From contig CAJNOJ010000099.1 of the NCBI GenBank assembly GCA_905250025.1, positions 62,001-126,000 of the forward strand: DNA of 64,000 nt, read 5' to 3'. How positions within the stretch are numbered: position 1 is the first letter of the stretch; every line of letters begins with the position of its first letter. The notes below the pieces were generated by a model. It searched no databases and was not told where the DNA came from. It worked only from the letters and a program-made list of their open reading frames with translations. Source of the DNA: Adineta ricciae. Taxonomy: Eukaryota; Rotifera; Eurotatoria; Adinetida; Adinetidae. Positions 12,040 to 24,541 of the stretch are shown piece after piece. A program made the position numbers and the translations under genes.

Positions 12040-12549
12040 GAGCCAGTTACATTTACCGCAAAGTATCAGTGCAATATCTGGCTCGAAACATAAACCATAA
12101 AACACATGGGAGCTCTACCAAACTTTGTAATAAAGTCGGAGAATCCAATCTGTGAAAACCGTTAAATGACATATCATTTACATAGAAATACGTAATTATA
12201 TGGTATTTTACAGTGGCTCGCATAACCGCATATAGAAATATTTCTTCATACATTTTATGCAATGTAAATAAAAGAGAGTATTTCGAGTGTGCGTGTGCTC
12301 ATACTGAAACGACAAAGTACAAACTTCTGTTGACAAGAATGAAACATACAATAAAAAAATACTATCGAAGACGCCGTCTTTTCCCCTCACCATAATATTA
12401 ACACAACTATTTTTTCTGTGACACACTGCGTAGTCGCATTGCGACTAAAATAACAATTATTTCATTTCCCATAGATCCCGTGTGTGTCTTGCCTCCTTCA
12501 ATTAGCTGAATTTATAAGCTCTTCGATAAGCTGTAGATAAAGATACAAT
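12040..12549. other. Gene-free stretch upstream of the second caspase-NHL gene
   Basis: About 0.5 kb, AT-rich, with no recognisable coding. It contains a small perfect palindrome around 12433 (gtcgca-t-tgcgac). Presumably the promoter of the gene at 12550. Confidence 0.4.
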
Positions 12550-14330
12550 ATGGCAGCTACGGATGCATCTGTTACTCAACGTCGAAAACTAGCATTAATC
12601 ATCAGCAATGGTAATTATAAAAGAAAGAAAAATAGAATCGATGATTCTATGATGAATGGCAGAGAACTTATGGACTTGCTCAACACGATTGGTTTCGAAG
12701 TCACTCTAAAAGAAAATCTTTCTACAAGCACAGATATAATGGTTGAAGTTAAAAATTTTGCAGAAAAACTCAAGGAAAATGATATAGTTCTGTTCTATTA
12801 TTGTGGTCATGGTTGGCAAGTCGATCAACAAAACTATCTCATTCCCACTGATGATACTCGGTTGGACATGAACACTATTCTGAGTTTGGGTGTTCCTGTT
12901 AATCGAATACTCACTCGCTTGGTAAACGAAATAGGAGCTGATGAAACACCGCCGCATTTGGTTATCTTCATTCTTGATTGTGGTAGACCCTATAGACTGG
13001 AAAACAGAGAAAGATCTATCGGTATTTAATATTTTGTTTCCCTAAAGTTATGAGTAACTTTTCCTTTAGATCAAATTGTACAACCACAAGATTTCCATGA
13101 TATGGATGCACCTCGCGGAGTACTGATTCTATTTACGCGTGAACCGAATAGAACAATTGGCAATAATCTATTTGCGGAACGTTTACTTGGAAGTATTACG
13201 CAAAAAAACGTGACCGTTGTCGATCTGTTCCAACGCATAGCAGACGACGTGTATTGCATCAGTGAAGGAAAGCTCCAACCGTTTCTTAGGTACCAATTAG
13301 AAGGTTACGAAAATATATATTTAAATAGAACAATCTATTGTGCGTACAAAATGAAATGAATTCTTGAGGATTTTAAATGCAAATATTTTTCTTGCTTTTT
13401 ATTTTATTGTTTTTTTAAGTGAGGAAATGGAAATCTAAAGGTCGTACTATTGCTGGTGGTGCTGAAGATTGCAGCGGTCCTGGTTCTGCATTGAACCGAC
13501 TTAATTGTCCTCGAGGTCTGACATTCACTCCTAAACAAGCGATTATCATCGCTGATACTTCAAATCATCGTATTCTCAAATACAATCCCAATGATATTGT
13601 CGGTCAGAGAATCGTCGGTCAAAATATACCGGCTCATCATGACCGTGCGTTATGTGCGCCTACGAACGCTATTTTTCATGAGCAATTGAAGAGTTATATC
13701 ATTTGTGATTATCAAAATCGCCGTGTTTTGCAATGGATACGTAAGAGACATGCTCGTTCAAAAGTGTTGATTGAAAATATTGCTTGCTATGGCATAGCCA
13801 TTGATCACGAAGGACATGTCTACATTTCTGACACTGAAAAACATGAAGTTAGACGCTACAGTGATTTTTCAAAACGAGGTGTCCGTGTTGCCGGTGGCGA
13901 TGGGCCAGAAGACAGCCTTCATCAACTAAATCATCCAACATATTTGTGTGTTGACTCGGAGAAATCTGTGTATATATCAGATTCGTGGAACAACCGTGTA
14001 ATGAAATGGAAAAAAGGTGCAAGATCAGGTATAGTCGTAGCTGGTGGAAATGGTCGGGGAGACAGTTGTACGCAATTGGATTATCCCACCGGATTGGCTA
14101 TCGATCAATGGTGTAATCTTTATGTAGCTGACCACTGGAATCATCGGATCATGCGCTTTCGTGATGGAGCATTAACAGGTGATATTATCATTGGCAATAA
14201 ACATCTTCCAAGAGATGACCCACGCCAATTAAACGGTCCTGAAGGTTTACTAATTGATAATGATGGAAATATCTATGTCGCTGACACTTATAACCATCGC
14301 GTTCAGAGGTTCGATATCAAAATAGACTAA
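12550..14330 (+). CDS. Caspase-like/NHL propeller protein with lost catalytic Cys
   Basis: Exons 12550-13021, 13070-13339 and 13420-14330 (1653 nt, 550 aa), with the same phase-1 intron positions as its paralogue at 8568. The caspase fold is complete (RRKLALIISNGNYK; His87 in YYCGHGWQV), but the active-site segment reads FILDCGRPY. Gly145 stands where the paralogue has the nucleophile Cys (ILDCCRPY). The neighbouring Cys144 is the preceding, non-nucleophilic position. The C-terminal exon encodes six NHL blades with intact NHR motifs. The protein is otherwise intact, so it is likely a pseudo-caspase acting as binder or regulator rather than a dead gene. Start at the ATG of MAATDASVTQRR. Confidence 0.8.
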
Positions 14331-14433
14331 TGTTTTCTAATTCGGCATCCATAACATTAAGCTAACTGGTACAAAATTTTTATTTTGAAGAAAAAAAACT
14401 AATAAAAACCGATAAAGTTTGTTTTGCTTTTTT

Positions 14434-16051
14434 TCAATTGAATTGAATAACAATTCCAATGTGTCTCGGTAATATAGTTAATTTCTGAACGTATCCACCG
14501 CTATTCACCTCTTGTCCGCCATCGACAAATGTCACCTGTTGTAACATACGAGCTACTATCACTTTGAGTTCAAATCGCGCTAAATCTTGTCCTAAGCACT
14601 GTCGATGTCCACCACCAAAGGGCGAGAACGCGTATGGATTATGATCTTTATCTTCATTGAGAAACCGCTCTGGATAAAATAAATCCGGATCAATTTTCCA
14701 GTAGCGTTTATCTCGACTAAGAGCCGATGTGGGAAGAAGAATTTGATCACCCTTGTATAATTGCACACCAGTTTTAGGTAGACGATCATCGACCATTACA
14801 GCTCGACTGGTTCCATCGATCGTTGGGGAATAACGAAACACTTCGTTGATGAAACAATCCAAATAACTCAATGAATCGATGTGTTCTAAGGTTATATATT
14901 GACCATTTGTTTTCGACATGATTTCTATCTTAAGTTTTTCTTGAATTTTCGGGTATTTACTCAATTGATAAATACACCAAGAAAGTGCTGTTGACGTCGT
15001 TTCATAACCAGCAATTAGAAATAGAAGCATCTCATCAAAGACTTCGCTACGCGATAAACCTAGGTAGAACAGAAAAATGGAAAGAGTATGATCCGTTGGA
15101 AGCGATTTACCTTTTTTATCTTCTTCTTGTTTTTGTGCTTCTATTTTTTCATCCATTTGTAACGAATGAACGAGCGAGGCGATTAATGATGTCTTCTTTC
15201 TTTCCTCTCTCCATTGTGGATTTTCATTTAGTTCTTGTTCCATCATATTTGAAAGGTATCGTTCCACAATTTGACGTGCTCGTCGATATTTCGAATTCCA
15301 TTTCATATACGTTGTAGATACAAGCCTTGGACTATAAATAATAACTCTGAATATACTCATAACGTCTTGTAATGCTTGTGTCAATTCATTTGCCTTGTCT
15401 GAATGTTGCTCATCGATAGTTTCCAAGTTATAATCGAAGGCGATTAAGCCGAAAATTTCTAGCAGAAGATTTTGAGATTGTTCGACAATGTCTTTATGGA
15501 TAAATTCAGATGGTTTAGCACGCCATCTATCCAAAATTTTATCGGTGGCATCGACTATAAGATTTAGATTTGCAGTGATCTTATTTCGACGAAATAACGG
15601 CATTGTTATTGCGCCATGCCGTTTGAACTTCGCTCCTAAGAGCAGAAGCATTTATGTAAGATAAATAAGTATAGAGAAAAAAAAATAAACGCTTACCGAT
15701 ATTGCAAATGATACTTTCGGGAATGAGAACACTAAATTTCTCGATAAATACTTGCCCTTGATCATAGATACTTCGATGAGTAAAAATATACTGGACATCG
15801 TCGATATCATGGACGACAATAAGCCGTACGAAACCTATCCAGTATTGATAAATGTCGCCGAATTTTTCTTTGAGTGATATATAGACTTCGGACGCTGCCT
15901 TTGTACCGAATAATAAACCGACTTGTATTAAATTGCCGAAAAATAAATGTGGTGATAGGCCAGGTAAATCATTACGAAGTGTAAAATACTTTATTTTGAT
16001 ATAGATTAGAATCAAGAGAAGAAGAGAACTCAGTAATAGAAGAAGCAACAT
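14434..16051 (-). CDS. Cytochrome P450 monooxygenase
   Basis: Two exons (16051-15697 and 15635-14434; 1557 nt, 518 aa). An N-terminal membrane anchor (MLLLLLLSSLLLLILIYIKI) is followed by the P450 fold. The I-helix oxygen-binding motif is AGYETTSTAL, the K-helix ExxR is NEVFRYSP, and the heme-Cys loop is FSPFGGGHRQCLGQDLARFE. It is a microsomal-type, ER-membrane enzyme needing a P450 reductase. The PERF motif (YPERF) is present. The overall layout fits the animal CYP3/CYP4-related clans, but I cannot assign a subfamily or substrate. The start is the ATG immediately before the hydrophobic anchor; a longer frame lacks ATG. Confidence 0.92.
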
Positions 16052-16125
16052 AATTCTATTGTATTCAAAAGATATTTTTAAAATGTGATCAAGAATCAAA
16101 AACAAGTGCAGATATACACATATTT

Positions 16126-16151
16126 TCTTTTTCTTTCTTTCTTTCTTTCTT
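16126..16151 (+). repeat. (CTTT)n microsatellite
   Basis: A run of about six CTTT units directly upstream of the P450 gene. Simple sequence only. Confidence 0.8.
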
Positions 16152-16299
16152 TTCTTGTTTTTACTCTTTCGGATCTATACAACGTGCGAAATAATCAGAT
16201 CAGTTGTGAATAATATTCAATAAGAAGGTATATCGTTTCTTAACTTATATTTGAACGATCACAAATAACTATTCAGCAAAAAAATATCATTCATAATTC

Positions 16300-17993
16300 T
16301 CAAGCACTGAGTAAAAAGTCACCACTGCTTGACGATCCACTACCAGCATAAACATAATAAAAGCTGAATGTGTAACTGTTCCCGATAATACTTGAGAATG
16401 TTTGTGTAAGATACTCAGTTTTGATTGTTGCTCCGCCTAAGTAGTAGAATGACCCAGCGAATGCAGTAAAATTATAACTGCCATACGAAATGCCACTCGA
16501 TGTTGATTCAACTGAGCCACTGCTCGTTGCACCACTTTGAACACAAAGTGTCCAAGATGAGAAGGTGCCAGTTTCGAAACCGCCATTTGTAAGCAGTTCT
16601 ACACTTGGTGCTGAGGTATCACGAATAGACACCCCATCGATACCGAAATAACCTAAATCCCTTCTTAGTGCAAAAATAATTCGCGTCACATTTGCAATGG
16701 CTACGTAAATAAACGACAGTTGTTGCCATGATAACTGTTGATTACAGTTATCACAGTGATATATCATCGTGATACCGGTCCAGGCTGATGTACACAGGTT
16801 GGACGTAATTGCTGTAAGCATGTTTAATTTATATTCAAATATTCATATTCTTTCAAAACTAGACTTACTAACAGTTGCTGCCGTAGTTGTGCTGGTAGTA
16901 GCTAGAGATACATGTTTTCATATTAACGTCTTTTCGATAATAACAGAAAACTCACTTGTAGTACTTCCTATGATGGATGACAAGACAGAAAAAAACATGT
17001 AAATATATAAATTCAACATCTTTTCAGTAGATCACGCTGAATAATCCACATGGAAATACATAAATGTCGGATAGCTAATTCCCAATACTTACCAGTGGTT
17101 AGTATTGTTACCGTTGTTGTTGTTGTTGTTGTTGTTGTTGTTATTGTTGACGATGTATCTTAAGTGAAAAAGAGATTCTTAAAAGCCGTAATACCACTAT
17201 TATTGAAAGTTTGAGAATCCTGATAAATTGGAATTAGACTTACTTTGTGTCTGAGTCGTTGGCCGATTTGTAGCAACTATTGTGAGTGGTACTGCAATAG
17301 CAACACCACAAATTAAAAGTATTGCTAAGCCAATAGCAAGAAAATATCGAACTGAATAGTTCTTAAAACATGATAATCTTTCATTTTTGTGCCGTTTTGT
17401 CTTTCCAATGGTATAAATACTTCGATAGTCATCGATGAGACATGATGGTGAAGTAGACTCCGATCCTGTAATTGGTGATTTCGAAAAATATGGTGAAGGA
17501 TTTGATATAAAGCGTGATTGTTGAGTGTGTGGCGAAGAGGAACAGTTACTTCTGTTATCCTACACATGGAATTGTAAGATAATAATGTAAATAATAAATG
17601 TTCAGATCGTTTTGCCTTTACTTGTAGGGATAGGGTAGCATGCGGTACATTTGACGATTGAACACGAGAGATATGTGTTATCGAGGATGTTGTCGGCGAT
17701 CTTTCGATACTTTTGTTCAATCTTACTGAAGAAACTTTTTTCGGTGCTGTTGAAAGTCCACCCACATTTTCTACGACCAAAGTTTGATTTTCTTTCTGTG
17801 TCGAGTTGAAATCAGTAACAACGGAGTGCACCCGATTCACACTGATATGCCCGTTATGAGTAGTACTTTTCGCCTATGTGAGAGAATTAATAGTTAACAC
17901 ACAGACTATTTTTGATTGAACAATTACATTACGATAGCTAGTTGATCGATATCTTCGTATTTTCGTTACTTTAACTGATGGAAAACGCTTCAT
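16300..17993 (-). CDS. Single-pass surface protein with Thr-rich stalk and jelly-roll-like ectodomain
   Basis: Seven exons (17993-17928, 17873-17622, 17559-17244, 17158-17093, 16967-16956, 16901-16869, 16811-16300) add to 1257 nt, 418 aa. The order is a basic Ser-rich cytoplasmic part, one TM helix (YFLAIGLAILLICGVAIAVP), a Thr-rich stalk from four small exons including a run of nine Thr coded by a TTG/CAA-type microsatellite, then a Cys-containing ectodomain ending in LLTNGGFETGTFSSW and SYTFSFYYVYAG. The last part resembles a beta-sandwich carbohydrate-binding-like fold. Exon 5 is only 12 nt. Topology is type II. Function is unknown; surface recognition or adhesion is a guess. A relative with the same TM and Ser/Thr layout lies at 34222. 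Confidence 0.7.
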
Positions 17994-18283
17994 GGTACGG
18001 ATGCTACAAATCACGAGCAGTGATTTCTAGTAGATTTATGTCAGAATGGAAGCAAAACAAAGAAACTTTATACAATTATTATCGAACGCAGTAGCTAATT
18101 AATATAATTTTTAATGCTTCTTTCTTTGTTATTGTCAGCAGTGCTTCGGCAACGTGCGTCATCAAGTGGATGAAGCGAATTTGACAGATGAATATGTATA
18201 TTGTGAAGCATCTCTTTCTTGTTTTTATTTGAATCGGTTTAAAAAATACTAAGAAAAACAACTGTATCAGTATCACATGAATG

Positions 18284-21200
18284 TTAGCTTTCTTCAGCAG
18301 TTGCCGAATTAGATATGCGATCCCGAATTTGATCAATAGATTCCAACAATATGGCCAAGAGAAGTGAAGTCCTACAAAAACAAACAAAAAAACAACCTAT
18401 GTTGAAGCCGACAAAAGAAAACATACTCGATATGATCATTATTAATTAGATATTCGAATAAGCTTTGACTTTGTTGCGCTTTGATCATCATAGTTATATG
18501 CTCCAACATATGTTTCTCTTTGTTTTCTGCCATCCATTCGAATGTTCGGTCATATAATGACTGAGTCTCATGGGTACTATTCAGAATTGCCATCCAAAAG
18601 AAAAGGTCAAGAGACGATACCGGATCTGCTTGACATAATCCGTTGGAAAGTTGTGTATATTCACCTGACCAATACAACATATGATAAATAACTTTGCTCA
18701 TTTCTAATACAAAACACAAAGACAGTAGACAAAAAGATTATTCACAAACAAATCGACGTACTTTGCTGTTTTATTCGTTCAATTAAACATGCCTTCTCTG
18801 GTAATGATGATAAATCTAGAGAATATAAATGTCTATTCAAGCAATCAATCTCATTTTGAATGAAATATACCTGAAATTGATTGACGATCTACTTCAGACG
18901 GCCACAACAAACGGTACGCTAACGAATTTACTAAAATCAAGACAGAACTAAATTGATCCTTGTAACAAATCACTTACATTCATTCATGATATCATTTGTA
19001 GATGAAATAGGACGACCATTTTGATCACCATTTATCTCACTTGTTGTTGTCTAAATGACCAAGTGTCGTGAAACAGCGCCTCTTTATTAAAACAAAGAAA
19101 GTTCTATTACCTTTGCTGCTCGTTTCTTTTCACGTTCCGCACGATTTGGTCTTGATTTATTATGTCTTTTCTTGTGGTCATTATTACTATTTGTCTCAAG
19201 TTCGTCGTCTTCAATCATGTTGCAAGGTAAGGGTTGATCAGCGGGCTGTGTATGATGTTCAATATGCCAGATATGTAATGATTGATCACGTGAGCCAGAT
19301 ATGATATAGTTTGCATCTGATGATGAAAAAATTAACGAAAGAACAGCATCGGAATGTTCAACATAAACTTTTAATGGACAACCAATCTCTACATTCCACA
19401 ACTAAAGTTAACAAGACTAGAATAGATTCAGAAGTCACGGGAAAGGACAACATACGCGAACAGTTTTATCCTGAGAACTTGATGCAAGAAGATGATCGAT
19501 TGATGGGCTCCATGCTAAACATTCAATGTCGCCAGTGTGACCTCGAAGATCTTTGAGAATACATGAGTTTGAATCTATCGAACAAAATAAACAATTGTAC
19601 AATCAGGTGACGAAAAACTTAACATTGATTACCTAGCGTATCGATTAATCGAATATTGTGCTTGTCATTGACAGCAAGCCAGTATTGTTTCGATGATACA
19701 TCTACTGATGAAAGTAGATATCGAGGGTGATAGTAAAGAATAGTTGGTAAACAGTTAATAGGAAGACGATGAACTGCTGATAATGATGGACATGAACGGA
19801 TAAGTAAAGTACTAAAAGCACAATTTTTCATGCTAAATTCTGTCAAAAATGGGGTTTTTACCTGTCAGAACAGATGACACATAAATATTTCTGATCATCA
19901 CTAAACGCTGCGTTCAATACTGAACTGGCACTCGACTAGAAGATTTTGCAGAAAAAGTTATTATCCATAGTTCTCACAATCCTTACTTCATTCACTAATG
20001 CTGTTAAATCCGTCGGTAAACAATTCTTCTCGGGACTGTCCCATCGATGAATTTTTCCATCTCCAACTGAATAAAGAATAGCCAATGTTCGATCCTCTGT
20101 AAAACTAGGTATTAGAGGACCCCATAGAACCTTCGCCGGCGATCCTGGTTGACCATATTTCCAATCGTAAACCACACGTGAACGTCCTGTAAGGGTATCA
20201 TACAACGCCACATGACCCATACGTGTTGAATAAGCAATTCGTCCTTCACGAACGATATGCCAAGCTAAATGGCACACATCAGCAGGAATTGCTTGCCAAA
20301 GAAACGAGAGCGATGGTGAACTCGGCAAAGATAAATCCAATACACCGATATTTCCTGTGTCAACACCTACTGCGATACAACCTGAAAATTATTCAAGCTT
20401 TTTTATGGAACCCGACACAGAAAACTAATTCTCACTTGTTTGTAATGGACATGCTTGGATGGCATTTATTGCACCGGGAATGGATACCAGAGAACTGATC
20501 ATTGTCGATGATGAAAGATCGTAAAGACACAACTAGAGACATATACATAATCACCAAAAATAAGCATTCCAATTCATGTAGCCTTACTTTTCGGTTGAAT
20601 GAATAAGTGAATAAAGTTTTTTCATCCTTGATTGCTAAGGAAAACACTGGCTTACCACCAGATACTGGTGGATTCACATTCAATTGAGATTTTTCTAAAT
20701 GTGATGAATGACGAACATCAATTTTGATCAAATAACCACTAGAATAGATTCAATTCGAGTCAATAGGAAATGGAACCTGCATCATTGTTCTTACTCAAGA
20801 TTTCCAGCTAGCAAAGTATCTGCATCCATCCATGCTAATGGATAATACGTTTTTGTTCTCAAATCATTCATATTTGTATTTTTCGGCTGTCTAACCAGCA
20901 TTAACTGACCAAGCATTTTGCCATTTGTATAATCGCAAACTTTGATACAACCGTGTCCATAACTGATGTAAAAAAGTGTACTTCGTTCTAAATCAAAGCA
21001 TGATTTTACGTTCGATTTGACAATAAAGAAAAGTACGATCATACCCAACGGACAATCAACATGAGAAAATTGAATTGAACAACAAGCCGTACTCGCTGTG
21101 TCTGGTGGTAATTTGTGTAACGGGTTGAGAAGATTTTGTTCGAGATCAACGTGGCAGATGCAAATGTAACCTGATTTGAATCTAAATTGAGAAAGATGTT

Positions 21201-21815
21201 TAATAAATAATCGAAGCGAGGTTCGTTTACGCAATTGCCATAATAAACTTCTGTTTATTTGCGAGAGCAAACAGTTGAACTTCATCGTTTGATTTGTCGG
21301 ATACAGATTGATTTTGGAGTTTAATTGACTTTTGATTCTTTTCATTCCATCGATAAATATTTCCATGTTCGTCTCCGATAATTAATTCTTCATCTGTTAA
21401 CCAGACTAAGGCATTTGGTCTCTGAAATGAAAAGAGACAAAATTCATTTTATTCTCCATCGTCTATTCCATTTAACCTACCTCAGGAAAATAAACTCATC
21501 TTTACTTACTCTTTGTAGGTTAAATGCGGCTCGTTTCTGGATTGTTTTTTCATGAATTGACCAAAGAATAACTCGAGAATTTGGTGCACCACCGGTTACT
21601 AATAGACCATAGATAGTCGGATGAAAAACCATACATGATAAAGATTTGGAATGCGGAGAATATTTCGTTAGAAATGATAGAGCTTGATTGGAAAACGAAT
21701 AAAGATATACTAAGGATGATGAAGTTGCTAAAGCCACGTGATCTGAACATGGAGAAATACAAATTGTCTGTCGACAAAATGGATTCAAAACACCGGGAAA
21801 ACATATCGAAGTCAT
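18284..21815 (-). CDS. GEMIN5: Gemin5-like WD40 protein
   Basis: Sixteen exons with consistent phases (first 21815-21510, last 18371-18284) sum to 2685 nt, 894 aa. Repeated WD40 blades are seen, for example VLWGPLIPSFTEDRTLAILY, DVCHLAWHIVREGRIAYSTR and LRGHTGDIECLAWSPS. After the propellers come NRAEREKKRAAK and an alpha-helical tail. The blade order, the ALCWHP-like/YDTLTG segment, the WGP-xx-P segment and the basic EKKR linker match Gemin5, the SMN-complex subunit that recognises snRNA Sm sites and the m7G cap. The C-terminal part is much shorter than in vertebrates. The start is tentative: a longer frame lacks a clear ATG, and a small upstream exon may be missed. The assignment is from memory of the vertebrate protein and needs a search. 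Confidence 0.65.
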
Positions 21816-22124
21816 TCTGTTCTTGTGTTTTTCGATGAAAATGTGCAATTCTAATTCTTTCAACACATTGACAACATTTTTATTGGTTATTCTCGTTTGG
21901 CCAATCACTGTTAATCGGTTTTAAAATGCATTAACACGTCATCTTGGATAGAGTGCGTCAATATTCACCTTTTTAAACGTCATTTCGATAGTAAAATGAA
22001 TTTCAAATCTATCGTCAAGAACCTGATTCCATAAAGTGAGAAAACGCCTATATAATGAAATCTCTTCATACAAAGAACTAAACTACTCACCCAATATTTC
22101 TTATGGCATCGAACGCGAATTCAC

Positions 22125-24496
22125 TTGGAATCGAACATTTGGAAAGCATGCGAAGGTCGTGCACGATGTGCTTCCATCATGCAATCGATTATACCAAATC
22201 ATCAATTAACACCAGGCGTCTTTCTTTGGTATGACGGACTGCAATGCCTATACAGCACGACACACCTCGAACCACAAGTTAAACTCCAGCCAGATGGTCA
22301 ATATCGATTAAATATCAAATTATGCGTTAATCGATGGTCGACAAAAGATATAAATGATTTCGTAAATGGCAAAACACGAATATATCCACACGATGCTGTA
22401 CGTGTCATTGAAATCCTTTTGAAACGTGCCATTCAAGTCGTGAAAAACAAATGTTATTTTCTTGCTAAACCGCGAGTTGAACTTCATAATGGTTTTGAAC
22501 AACGTCATGGATTTATTCAAACGCCCAATATTTCCTCTGACAGAATCACATTGAATATTCAAGCATCTCCCTCTTAGATTTTATCCAGCGACAATTAGGC
22601 TCGGATCGAATACCGACAAATCTTGATTTTCCTAGATTGAATAATCTGCTACGAAATTGTATCATTCTTACTAAACAATCCGATTGGAAAACAGAATATG
22701 AATTTGATAGTTTCGATTCTCGGCGTCCTCATGAAATTATCTTCGATTCAGGTGAAGCAATGACCGACTACTATGGACGATTGAAAATTCAGCTAACAAA
22801 ACTCGATCATCCTTGCATACAAGTCTATCGAAGAAATTACGAACGCCCATGCCATTTACCCTTGGAGCTTCGTAAAATCAAAGAGTGGACTATTTACAAT
22901 AAACCAGTAGGTAGCCATATATCTGGAAATAGCGAATATTTTATGAACTTTTAGTTACAGCGTAAACATGAACATGGAACGCATATTGTTATTATGATAT
23001 CAAAGACACATTGCAAGAGTGTGATTATAATTCCAACGCATTTTGTCAAACAATGCTCGACTTTTACGTCCACCAAGTATTCGATCAGGTCCTGATTATC
23101 ATGCTCGTGTTATTAAAAATCGGATATATTGCTTGACAAACATTTATTCGAGTCTAAACCAGTCGAAAAATTAGCGATCACCTATTTTGGCACAAATTTT
23201 GATGACCATAAAGCTAGCTTCAATAGATTTGCAGATATATTAAAAGAAGTATGCTCACCTGCGATGTTCAAATTATCAGACTTTTTTTACTTCATATGTC
23301 GGATGAAAAATCTTTGCGAATTTATTGTGAAAGTTTAGTTCGCAAAATCAATCATAAGAATGGTGGAATCAATACAGTTGTTGACTTGAGCATTGCCTTA
23401 AAAACTCGAAGCAATTCGAACGATTCGTATGTTTCTTGGCGCGGATGTGATACATCCGACGAATGTAACTCGTCAACATCCATTCATTGCCGGTAGGAGA
23501 GTTCGATGGATTGTTTTGAGAACGGCGAGCAAGCTTGCTTGATTTCAGCCATGGTTGGTTCGGGAAATTCTTCATGTTCAACAACAGCAGTTCGCGTTTG
23601 TAAACAATATCCCAAGAAAGGAAAGTGTTCGATTGAAACTATTCTTGGTGTATGACAGATGGCACAAGAATTATTAGAATACTATTACGAAATGAACAAA
23701 TATTTTTCAAATGAAGTGGTCTTCTATCGAGATGGTAGAAAAAGAAATCTTTCTAGATGAGTTCCTCGACAAATTACTCTTTTAGGTGTTGATGATGGAC
23801 AGTTTTCCAAAGTTTGTCACTACGAAATTCCAGCTATCTACCAAGCATTCGATCGTAAGTTCTTCAGACATGATTCTTGTCATATTCACTACAGTTTGCT
23901 TTATAGAAATATATGGTACTGAATCAAATCATCCATCTTTGGCATTTGTTATTGTCCAAAAACATCATAATACACGTTTTTTCACGTATCATCCCAATAG
24001 AAAGCTCCACAAGACAATATCAAAGAAATCACCCGAAGATACAGACAATATATCGATTGGTTGTGTCGTCGACACGACAATTGTTCCTCCGTATCAGAAT
24101 ACTTTTATTTAAATTCGCACAATGCATAACAAGAAGTGAATAATCCACCACCTTATCATGTTCTCGAGGATCAAACTGGTCTCACGCCGAATGAATTACA
24201 ATTATTAATCTATCATGTATGTTTTACTGATCCTCGGTCATCGTCATCGGAAGTAGTTCCATCTGTCGTCCATCAAACTGATTTAGCAGCATTGAACGCT
24301 CGAGATTCGTTTTGTACCGACGAAGAGTAAGAATTCTAAAAGGCGATATATTTTATTGACTGATTTATAATTTAGATCATCAACAATGCATGTGTCCAAT
24401 CGAAATCCAGTGTTGCAAAATCCAACTGCTGATGCATTGCATTATGAAATTTTACAAGTTCATCACAACTTGAAGAACAAACCTGTTCTTGGTTGA
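22125..24496 (+). pseudogene. Argonaute pseudogene, 5' truncated
   Basis: Argonaute domains appear in order but in shifting frames: linker region with WYDGLQCLYSTTHLEP; PAZ with MTDYYGRLKIQLTKLDHPCI and QVYRRN; RLLRPPSIRSGPDY; MID-like FESKPVEKLAITYFG; and PIWI with KINHKNGGINTVVDL, MFLGADVIHP, VVFYRDG, FVIVQKHHNTRFF and PYHVLEDQTGLTPNELQ. Three short introns near the 3' end still splice perfectly (for example after YRDG), so it was once a normal spliced gene. Frame breaks near 22562, 23040, 23130, 23260 and 23490, stops after the PAZ, and the missing N-terminal domain show it is dead. Its 5' end is squeezed against the divergent Gemin5-like gene. Confidence 0.8.
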
Positions 24497-24541
24497 GCGC
24501 TTTTTATTTTCCAATATAAATATTCGCAATACATTGTTATT

